This document shows positions 30,815 to 38,298 of a DNA stretch of 38,298 bases, in pieces. Origin of the DNA: Gonium pectorale. Taxonomy: Eukaryota > Chlorophyta > Chlorophyceae > Chlamydomonadales > Volvocaceae. The DNA lies in NCBI GenBank assembly GCA_001584585.1, contig LSYV01000010.1, positions 1,750,963-1,789,260 on the forward strand, read 5' to 3'. Positions within the stretch are counted from its first letter, which is position 1. Every line of letters starts with the position of its first letter. The translations under genes and the position numbers were made by a program. Under the pieces are notes generated by a model. That model saw only the letters and a list, made by a program, of their open reading frames with translations. It was not told where the DNA came from and searched no databases.

Positions 30815-32060
30815 AGCAGGCGCACAGTGCACCCCGAGACGCGAGGGTGGGCCAGGGGTGACTGGATTTGCGGTGCTCGGATTGAGGGAGGAGGGGTCGG
30901 ATGGAGTGTTGGTGCAGCGACCCAATCCACCGGCACATGGATAGACGCTATCCCGGCAAGGGCGCACTGAGCCGCGGAAGGTGGTCCGGAGGTAATGTCC
31001 TGAGAGGAATATTCGGCCCATTAGTGAGGTTCTTTCGCTGAGAATGATGAGGATTGTCGTCATCGCGCAGGACCTGGATGGATGCGCCGCATTCGTGTGT
31101 TGAGAGGGGTATTGCCTGGCATGACAGGTGAGGGCTTCCCGGCCCCGGATTTCGACATAGCGGTGCAGAGAGTAAAATGGACGGGGCTCCTCGCGTGTGT
31201 TGCGTGGATAACGTGGCTCGGATGTGGGTGGGATGCAGTGGCTGAACCTCACGTGTGTTGCGCGTGGGCCATACATTAGTGTTGCGGAGAAATTGTGGAC
31301 GAGAGAGCGCATTGCACTGATGGGGTCCTACGGCTGGTCCCGTGGCTGTGCATCCTAGTTGGGTGGGAATGTCACACATATTACACGTCCGGCGAAAGCA
31401 GGGGACCACGGACATAGACCCTTCTTTGAGATGCTACTGCGGGCACCAGGTGCGGAAGGTGCATATGAGGCCTTGAAGGCGCCCCAAGGGTTCGCTACGG
31501 GTGCGTGGCTGGTATGGCTGTAAGGTACCGTAGTAGCTGATGTTTGGGCGGTCCCTACTTGCGCATGAAAAGGGCATGGCAGGTGCCGTGGTTCGTGTCT
31601 GGGCGAATGAATCCTTGCGCAAACGAACGGGGCTTTGTTGGTCCGGTGGGTTGGGACACTGGTGTGGAGGGTGGCAGGCTTGAAGCTGCACATGCAACGC
31701 TGCGCTGTGTTTTGGGATGTGAACGTTACAGGAGTTGAGGTGCGAAGAAAGGTGCCAAGGGGGCAGTGCCTTAAGGTTTGTGCGCCAGCCGTCAGCTCTT
31801 GAAGCTTCAGGTGCTTGACGATCTTGCCTCTAAAGAAATATGCCCGGCTCTCGAGCTAGGGAGCATCGTCATTGGCTCCCGGACGGCGATGCGAGGCCCG
31901 ACGGGACGCTACGCTCAGAGTACGACTGAAACCTCGGAGGATTTTGACGGAAGCCTAGAACCGGATGCGTCGAACTATGTATCTTCGCATGCTCTGTTAA
32001 TGGGACCGTCATCGTAATATCATACTTCACAGCAAATCCCAGGGCACTGCAGGTTGCATC
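30815..32060. other. intergenic region downstream of the glycosyltransferase-like gene
   Basis: Probably mostly a long 3' UTR: the first TGTAA on the plus strand is at 31519-31523, about 700 bases past the stop. The sequence around 31080-31270 has several loose CGTGTGTTG motifs. A segment at 31381-31416 has a diverged second copy at 36085-36120. No coding frame here shows family resemblance. Confidence 0.45.
31519..31523 (+). terminator. putative polyadenylation signal TGTAA for the glycosyltransferase-like gene
   Basis: This is the first TGTAA on the plus strand downstream of the stop at 30814. A 3' UTR of about 0.7 kb is on the long side but seen in these algae. Confidence 0.4.
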
Positions 32061-33375
32061 ATGTTGCATCACCCAGCTAGCGTCGCAGCCGGCCGCTGCC
32101 GCCGCCCTCCGCAGCAGTCAAGGAGCTGCATTGCTGCATCTCGTGGTCGGGCGCATGGGGGTATCGTGCCCTGCGCAGCGGGCCCCGACTCGCGACCTCA
32201 GCCGGCACCCGGCCGCGCCGCGGCCAACACTCGGCTCTGCAGCTCCAGCAAGGACTCGGGCGCAAAGACGGCGTCCCAAAGCGGCGGCCCCGCCAAGGAG
32301 GTGACCCAACCCGAGGTGCCTGTCGGGCAAGGTTTCGGCGAACCTCCCGCCTCTCAAACCGCTGAGGGCGCGAAGCCCCAAGGCCCAGCGCCTGAGTCTG
32401 AGCACAGTAACCGCGAAGCCTCCAGCTCCAGCGATGCAGCTCCAGCGCATGCCCCCGGCGACAGCCTGTGCGGGCACGTCGCTTCATCGGCGCTGGGCGC
32501 GGTGGCGGGGACGGCGGCCGCGGTCGCGGCGATAGGGCGCGGCGCCGCGGTCGTCAGCACCGCAGGGGGAGGTGCCGCCGTCGCAGCGGGTAAGATGCCG
32601 CATGGTTTGGTAAGGGGCTGTAAGGCATGTGAGGGGGGGAGGGGGTCTGCACCGCTCGCATGTGTGGGAGACGTTGAATGGAATGACCCATGGGTCACTT
32701 ACAATGGTTTTGGGGCTCGGGCACAGGAGATATACAAGTCAGCAACGACAAGACAAAAAGGCAGCCGGTCGACCTCAGAGTCAAGAATTATTCTTCTTTG
32801 CAGACCTCTCGTACTCTGCCACTTGCGCAGGGGCCCTGGGGGGCGCGATGGTGGCGGAGGTGCTGCTGGGCGGGGCTCGGGAGGAGGACGTGGAGACGGA
32901 CAAAGACGTGGAGGCGGAGATGGAGCGGGCCGCAGACAGGGTAAGCTTATTACTCCGCCAAAGGGGTTGCCTGTGTCCATACACAAGCACCCGCTTTCAG
33001 GCAGGCAGGCAGGCAGCAAGCAGGCAGGCAGGCGGGCAGTGCAGGATATTGACAGGTGCACGCTGCTTTCAGGATCACGACATGGCTTGCAGATAGACTA
33101 GGAGCTTGAAAGCCACCGTTAACCACCCGCGCACCCGGCACGCACATCGTAACTACCCGGTACCCGCCCGGTCAACATTCGGTAACACCTCGGCAACGCA
33201 TGCTTGCCCAAACTCCACTCTGCCGCTGGTGCCTTGCATGCCCTCCGGCCGGCAGGTGGTGGAGATGCTGCGTGCAGCCAAGGCAGAGGGCGGGCTGAAG
33301 CGGACGCACGCCTCACAGCGGCGCAGCAGCCAGCAGCAGGCGAGCGCTCGCAGCAAAGAGGAGGAGCATTCCTAA
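32061..33375 (+). CDS. probable organelle-targeted hypothetical protein with Gly/Ala-rich helices
   Basis: Three exons give 261 aa with matching phases: 32061-32589, 32804-32940, 33256-33375. I do not recognise the family. The first about 60 residues are rich in Arg, Ala, Ser and Pro with almost no acidic residues, as in plastid or mitochondrial transit peptides. Residues about 62-135 are a low-complexity Ser/Pro/Glu region. From about 140 to 200 come two hydrophobic Ala/Gly-rich segments with Gly-X-X-X-Gly-like spacing (Ala-Gly-Gly-Gly-Ala-Ala-Val-Ala-Ala-Gly, and Ala-Gly-Ala-Leu-Gly-Gly-Ala-Met), which could pair in a membrane or form a glycine zipper. The C-terminal 60 residues are a charged, probably helical tail ending Lys-Glu-Glu-Glu-His-Ser. 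Exon borders are good GT-AG sites, and the hydrophobic region continues in frame across intron 1, which supports the model. Confidence 0.62.
32684..32697. repeat. 14-bp perfect palindrome TGACCCATGGGTCA
   Basis: The palindrome is in intron 1 of the hypothetical gene. Near-copies, TGACCCGTGGGTC at about 33609 and TGACCCGTGGGTA at 36826, share the core. The first two also share loosely similar sequence after it, so they may be remnants of one small repeat. Confidence 0.6.
32998..33039. repeat. (CAGG)n microsatellite
   Basis: About ten imperfect CAGG units lie in intron 2 of the hypothetical gene at 32061-33375. Confidence 0.8.
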
Positions 33376-33987
33376 GCGCTGTGCAAGCAGTTTGCCTGCT
33401 GGCCGGAAATGGCAATGAACTTCCGTGGTTGTGATGGCTTGGTGATTAATGCACAGACCAGTGCGTGACAGCCCCGGTCGTCGCAGGGAGGGTTGGGCCT
33501 GCTGAAGTGGAGCTATGTGAGGCTTCATGACAAGTGCTACTAGTCGCGTTCTGCTCGCCAGCGAGTCTGTGCCATGCTGGCGAGCGTTGTGCTGGCAGCT
33601 ACAGGGAGTGACCCGTGGGTCGTTTAATGCTTTTGGTTGCGAGCGGGGTGTGGGGCCCAGCTGCAGGACGGCCATCTTTGCAACTGTTCTGGCCCCGTTA
33701 CTGGTGGACAGGTGCTACTGAGGACGGATTCGATCACCAGGGCGTGTGGTCGGGCTTGGGCTGACTGTGCATTGCTGCCGCTTGAATTGCGTGCTCCAAG
33801 TACGTTACAGCTGTCCAGGGAAGCCTGGACCCTGCACGGGGTTTGGCCGCGTGAACGGTCCCCAATGGCAGTATGGAGGCCTAGACCCTGCACGGTAAAT
33901 GTTGAGTGTCGGGACGGCTAGGAGGTTCACACGCTCTGCAGAACGGTGCGTAGCCAGGTGATGAACGGCGCAGCCCGACAATGCGTT

Positions 33988-33992
33988 TGTAA
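33988..33992 (+). terminator. putative polyadenylation signal TGTAA for the hypothetical gene
   Basis: This is the first TGTAA after the stop at 33375 on the plus strand, giving a 3' UTR of about 0.6 kb. Confidence 0.4.
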
Positions 33993-34140
33993 CATATACC
34001 GCAAGCGGCGCCCTGCATATAGGGAGCAACGATGCAACGATGATGCAACGAGCTGCACCACACCTGAGCGCCCTAGCGCACGGCGTATCAAACAACATAC
34101 GGCACCTCGCATTGTACGGCGCACTACTGCGCGCTGCGAG

Positions 34141-34165
34141 CATGCCATGCCATGCCATGCCATGC
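34141..34165. repeat. (CATGC)5 tandem repeat
   Basis: Five perfect CATGC units. The overlapping units contain the palindromic CATG, so both strands read nearly alike. Confidence 0.9.
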
Positions 34166-34915
34166 TGGTGTTTAGGCTGCCGGGAGGCACCATCAAACGA
34201 CGCGCACTCCCACCGTGCAAAAAGCCCCCAGCGGCACCGGGGCTCCAGCTCGCGCTCAGTTAGGCGCGCTTCGCACATGCTCTGGGTCTGCGCGCCCGTT
34301 CATGCCGCCCGTGCTCGACTGCTCCGACAGGACTGCACGCGCACCTTTCGGCAGCAGATCCCCACTCCCTGTGTCCGTGGCACACCCGCAGCCAAGGCAT
34401 AGCAGAATGCACGACCCCAACACAGCCGAGCAGGTAATCAACCGAACGGCAAAAGCACAATCGCACAGCAAGGGCAGTACCGGTACACGTGCTGCCATCC
34501 CTCCACATCAAGCACGCCCCGCCGGTCGCGCGCTCTGTTTCGCTTCTTGCTGGCAGGTCGACGACGCGTCGCTGCTTGGTCTTGGGTTGGCCTCTAATCG
34601 GGAGGCTGACGGCGGCGCCTCGTGCGCGTGAGAGGTGTGGACCTACCGGGCCCGCGCATCCCCGACCGCAAGCCGCAAGCCTTCTCCCCCAGAACCACCG
34701 TCCGTGCCAGCTGGCGTCGTACTCTCGTGACCATCCTCTTCATTGCCGTACCCCCAGCACCAACATTCCGTGACCGGGCGCGTCCCGCAAATGCTTCATC
34801 TAGCGTAAGCCTGTCGCTTGAGCTTAGACGGCCCGGTCCACGTCCAGCCTCGTGCCATCCACGACAGCGCCGCCGAATCCCTCCCCCGCTTGCCCTCCCT
34901 CCGCCCCTCCCTCCG

Positions 34916-35858
34916 CTACCCCTCTCCGCCGTTACCGGTCGGCCCAGCGCCGTGCAGTCGCTCCCAGCCCCCCAGGCCAAACACCCATGCGCACACAGGT
35001 AGCCAGTGTACGACCGCCGCCGCCAGCAGGCTGCCGCCGCTGCCCCAGTAGGCCGCAGTGCAGGCCACCCCCAGGCCGGCGGCCAGGGACAGGAAGCGCC
35101 AGTCGTAGAACACGGCGCGACTCCGGGCGTGTGGGTTGATTAAGTGGTAGGCGATGAACGCGATCAGGGGGGTGACGGCGGCGCGGGCAAAGCAGGCGGC
35201 GGTGAGCGCCGCCGGGGGGTCGAGTGCGGGGTGCGGCAGCATCGCGGCGCGGAAGATCGCCTCCTCGACGAGGGCGGGTGCGATGAACGCCGCCGCGCTG
35301 TGCTGGATAGGCGAGGGGCGGGGCGGGGGGTGGGGAAGGGGTGGGTGGCGAACACCTGGCGATTGGTGGGCTGAGTACCTGCGATGCGCCAATGCCCTTT
35401 AGCTGTGGACCGACCTGCACTGTAAGGATTAAGCAACGCCATGCCGTGCCGTGCAACGCCGTGCTCAACCAGCCCCGAGCTGCCAGTACCTCGGTCGCAG
35501 GTGCCGGGGCGCCGGGCACCTGCGGTTCACGGCGCCACACCGTACACCCACGCTGCCGCCCGCCTGCCTGTGAGTTCACCCTCTCTTCCCCAACTCAACA
35601 CTATACCAGAGATTCGGGTCAGATTGGCATCCCGGGAATCTGCTTTGGTCTTCTTTTCCGTCCCTCTCGGCCCACCTGCAACACCACCCTCCAGCTGAGG
35701 GGAGGCCTGCTCGGCACCAAGAAACCGGAAGCGATGCCCAAAGGAAGGCAGAAGGCTACCGCTCCCGCGAGTGCAGCGGCAGCGCGCGCCCAGCCTGCTG
35801 CTGTGGGCATGACTCGCAGGCTCACCAGCAACCGTCGTTTGTCCACAATGCGTTGCAT
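34916..35858 (-). CDS. CPBP-family intramembrane metalloprotease (CAAX protease/Abi type)
   Basis: Two exons give 189 aa in phase: 35858-35676 and 35302-34916. CPBP proteins are multi-pass membrane proteases related to the CAAX prenyl endopeptidase Rce1. The three family motifs are visible: Glu74-Glu75-Ala-Ile-Phe-Arg79 (EExxxR), Phe-Ile-Ala-Tyr-His114 (FxxxH), and His160-Trp in the last membrane segment. The stretch after His114 (Phe-Tyr-Asp-Trp-Arg-Phe-Leu, then Tyr-Trp-Gly-Ser-Gly) and the ending Val-Trp/Ala-Trp plus Leu-Gly-Gly resemble the cyanobacterial branch, which suggests a plastid-derived protein. About four hydrophobic segments are present, one of them in exon 1. The protein is at the short end for the family, so an upstream exon or an earlier start may be missing: the chosen ATG is the first in its frame and there is no obvious transit peptide before the first hydrophobic segment. 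The substrate is unknown. Confidence 0.86.
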
Positions 35859-38009
35859 TTCAGTCGGAACCGCTTCGCTGTATGTTTCGAGGTAAAGGAA
35901 TGTAAAAGGAGCTGGTCTGCGATAACGGAACCAGGCCGTTGATAGCCGTTGGAACCAGGCCGTTAACCGGTCGCGACTCGCGACCGCTGAAGACAGCCAG
36001 GGATGGGCTGGGATTGCGGTGATCCTTCATTTGGCTTGCGGACGCGTGCCGACGTCTGCGGGGCTTTACGTTACAGGTTACAGGTTACACGTCCGTCAAA
36101 GCCGGGGGGCCATGGACGAAACATGAGTGGTGCGGTGGGGTAAAGGGTCATGATAACATGATTTACGGCCAACGGCCTCCGTGCTGAGCCGTACTGCGCT
36201 TCCGAGCTAGCTGGGCGTGGAGCGGGAACCCACTGCCAGCGCTGCTCGCATGCAGGGTATAACGCTGCTCAGCCCTCATCCCTTGATTCCGTGACGCGGC
36301 TACGAGCATGAATAAACAACGGCGTGTGGCACACAGTTTCGCTTTGAGCTCGGCAGCGGCGTGCTGTGTTCAGGAAGATAGTTGCAAGCCTTTGCACGTC
36401 CCGCTGGTGTCCGTCCCGGCCCCTCAGCTGTCAGCTCGTTCAGGTTCCATCTTCAGCCGACGCAAGCTGAGCGGTCGCGGGCGCCTCAAGAGCACAACCT
36501 GCACAACGGTCGGGGAGGAAAGACTGTCCTTTGGGGCCTTGAGCACCACGTGCCGTTACCTGTGACGTCCTGTGACGTCCCACGCGGGATGCTTGCTCGG
36601 GAGCCAGCACGCCCTGTTTCGGGGAGGCAGCGGCTAGGGACGCTCGTCCTGAACGCTAATGCGTGCTGTTGCCGTGCTGTGCGAAGTCCGTGCCTGTACC
36701 GTCGCCGGCTGTTGATTGGTCGGTTCCGCTTCGCAACGCTTTGAAGCAGATATGAATGGAAATGTCTGGACAGCCGGGAGCTTAATGTGGGTAGCCGAAG
36801 GCAGCACTGGACGGCAATAGTCGCCTGACCCGTGGGTAGGCTCCCTTGTGGCCCATCGCTTCGCCCTCTCATGCCTCTAAAGGCTGAGTTTAAGTGAGGC
36901 AGCAGAACGACCTGACACCCATAGTCTGCTCGAGTGGGGCTTCAGTGCGCCCCTGGAGAACTGTACTGATGCGACTGTCGTGGTGTCATTGCAGGTCTGA
37001 GGTTGAAGCACTGAGCTGAATCGGAGCAAGGGAGGTGCGGGACTGGCGAAGCGGTTGGTTACTCGCAGCCACATGTATGCTTCTCAACTCTTCGACGCGG
37101 AATGCATGAGTGACCAGTTTGGCCGCCTTCCCCCAACCGGGAGTAACGGGAGGCTAACCCAACGGGCCAAGCCCAGGCCGGCTAGACTGAGTGTGTTCCA
37201 AGGCGACATGAACGCGTGGGATCCGCAATGGGGTCAGCCAGGATATCCGGCTGAGGCCACACATGGCCACGTAACTCCCAGACGTAACTCCCGGGCCAAG
37301 TCCCTATGTAACTCCTCTCGCTAGGTGCGAATTGAAGCAAAGCCGCATAAATAGGTGTCAACCGCACCGCTTCCGCAAGGCTATCCATCATTGATCTTGC
37401 ATGGCATTCGCCATATCATCGTACAATAACGTAAATGCCTGGTCCTTCCTTGACAACGCCCTGGATGTCTACGCAAACATCGTGTGATGGCGACTTGTGC
37501 GGCGTGAGCGATGGGGCCAGTCGGTGTTGTTGCTGGGGAATGCAGTCTACATAGTTGGGCCGTGTTGGGCAGAGTCCCAACCGCGAAGCGGCGATTGCAC
37601 GTGCATCTCGCCCCGTATGCTGAGGCGGCAGCCCACGCCAAAGACCAAACAACGGTCGCCAACACCATTGGTGCCTAACTGCCTGAAGCCGGGATTACGC
37701 CAGTGATGCAAAGCCATTACCGACCCAAAGCCATTACCGACTGCAACCGCCCGCGATGCGAATCAATCAAGCGTTCGCATTCCCCAAAGCGGCCGGACGC
37801 ACCGCGCCAGTTGGGTGAGAGCACCAGAACTGCACCCCCAAAGCTGCACCCACGGTGCAGTATTTATTGCCCAGCACACCGCGCGCCCCACCCTATCACT
37901 ACAAGAACCCCAGGGGTTGGAAATGGAGTCGTCCGAGGCACGTCGGGCCCAAAGCTCAGCAACCCAGCCCCCTGTCACTCAGGTCATTCTGCAGCAGGTG
38001 GCACCGTCA

Positions 38010-38090
38010 TTGCCCTTTGCATTTGTATGGAGGCTCAACAGGCCCGTACGTTGCCCTTTGCATTCCTATGGAGGCGCAACAGGCCGGTAC
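38010..38090. repeat. two tandem copies of a 40-bp unit
   Basis: Units at 38010-38049 and 38051-38090 both read TTGCCCTTTGCATT, then TATGGAGGC, then CAACAGGCC, then GTAC, with about four mismatches. The repeat length of 41 bases is not a multiple of three, so this is not a coding repeat. Confidence 0.85.
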
Positions 38091-38191
38091 AAGGCCCCGA
38101 CATCAATGCACATAAGCTTCAAGCCTTCAACCCGGAGGTACCAAACTTAGCCCGTGCGCCCGTTCGAGGTAGCAGCTGTGTGTGGTACAAC

Positions 38192-38298
38192 CAGGTCCGT
38201 GGCGCCACATGTTCCGTACTGAATCCAGGGGGAAAGGGGGCCAAAGGGGGAAGGGGCCGCCCTTCCCCCCCAGGTCCGTGGCGCCGCATGATTCAGTA
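38192..38298. repeat. minisatellite start with G-quadruplex motif, running off the window
   Basis: A 28-base unit starting CAGGTCCGTGGCGCC occurs at 38192-38219 and 38271-38298 with four mismatches, spacing 79 bases. Between them, 38226-38255 carries four G runs of four or more bases separated by short A/C loops, a textbook G-quadruplex pattern. TACTGAATC at 38217-38225 is also the exact reverse complement of GATTCAGTA at 38290-38298. Whether more units follow cannot be seen. Confidence 0.75.

Larger units (their letters stand above)
33376..34915. other. convergent intergenic region
   Basis: This region lies between the 3' ends of the hypothetical gene and the CPBP protease gene. The first TGTAA for the former is at 33988-33992. 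The region contains a (CATGC)5 array at 34141-34165 and a near-palindrome at 33609. Several open frames exist on both strands but none shows family resemblance, and I found no TGTAA on the minus strand for the protease gene. Confidence 0.45.
35859..38298. other. right-end region without a recognised gene
   Basis: The left end should contain the promoter of the CPBP protease gene. The rest has lower GC than the genes and only short frames without family resemblance. It holds several small repeats: GGAACCAGGCCGTT twice at 35927-35940 and 35951-35964; GTTACAG repeats near 36070-36090; AAAGCCATTACCGAC twice at about 37710-37740; a 40-bp unit twice at 38010-38090; and the terminal minisatellite. 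It may be a repeat-rich boundary of the next locus. Confidence 0.45.

Noticed and set aside
36308..36565. 85-codon plus-strand frame starting with a true ATG
   Set aside because: There is no recognisable motif, the downstream region gives no exon that continues it, and such frames are expected by chance at this length.
37815..38150. 111-codon plus-strand frame near the right end
   Set aside because: It runs through the 40-bp tandem repeat, whose 41-base period changes frame between units, so the frame is not a coding repeat.
1..38298. CRISPR arrays, bacterial operons, tRNA or rRNA genes
   Set aside because: Spliced eukaryotic genes throughout; tandem repeats lack the regular repeat-spacer pattern; I saw no tRNA cloverleaf or rRNA-like sequence by eye, though a covariance-model scan would be the proper test.

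Overview
The window is nuclear DNA from a chlamydomonad/volvocine green alga (Chlamydomonas or a close relative). This rests on four things: high overall GC; genes split into many short exons by GT-AG introns of a few hundred bases; TGTAA polyadenylation signals behind most genes; and the presence of green-algal families and repeats. The species cannot be fixed from the sequence alone. All gene models below were built by hand. For each one I checked that splice phases chain from start codon to stop codon, so internal exon borders are well supported. First exons are less certain.

Layout, left to right: (1) 1-822, the C-terminal end of a LINE-type reverse-transcriptase ORF, cut by the window edge and broken at its 3' end. 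(2) 2497-6444, minus strand, an 11-exon secreted glyoxal/galactose-oxidase-like protein in which both tyrosines of the copper-radical site appear replaced by leucine. (3) 9071-15266, minus strand, an 11-exon carotenoid cleavage dioxygenase with all four iron-binding histidines. (4) 15760-20681, plus strand, a 9-exon 2-oxoglutarate/Fe(II) oxygenase with an unusual N-terminal domain; it is divergent from gene 3 across about 0.5 kb. (5) 22152-25283, minus strand, a 5-exon VID27/DEM-family protein with a probable N-myristoylation signal. (6) 26058-30814, plus strand, a 7-exon type II membrane protein resembling GT54/MGAT4 glycosyltransferases, divergent from gene 5. (7) 32061-33375, plus strand, a 3-exon probable organelle-targeted hypothetical protein. 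(8) 34916-35858, minus strand, a 2-exon CPBP (CAAX protease/bacteriocin-processing) intramembrane protease. (9) 35859-38298, no convincing gene, but short tandem repeats and a G-rich minisatellite running off the window end.

A short dispersed retroposon-like repeat ties the region together. It occurs five times: four copies lie inside introns of four different genes, and one lies beside the LINE fragment. Several copies have target-site duplications of 10-14 bp, and one is truncated at its 5' end. I could not link it to a named SINE family by eye.

The genes do not form an operon-like pathway. Three of them (oxidase-like protein, 2OG oxygenase, glycosyltransferase-like protein) could plausibly act on glycans or glycoproteins of the secretory route or extracellular matrix, but that link is inference. 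The most interesting items are the apparently radical-dead oxidase, the mini-retroposon family, the domain architecture of the 2OG oxygenase, and the glycosyltransferase with a changed acidic motif and a large proline-rich insertion.
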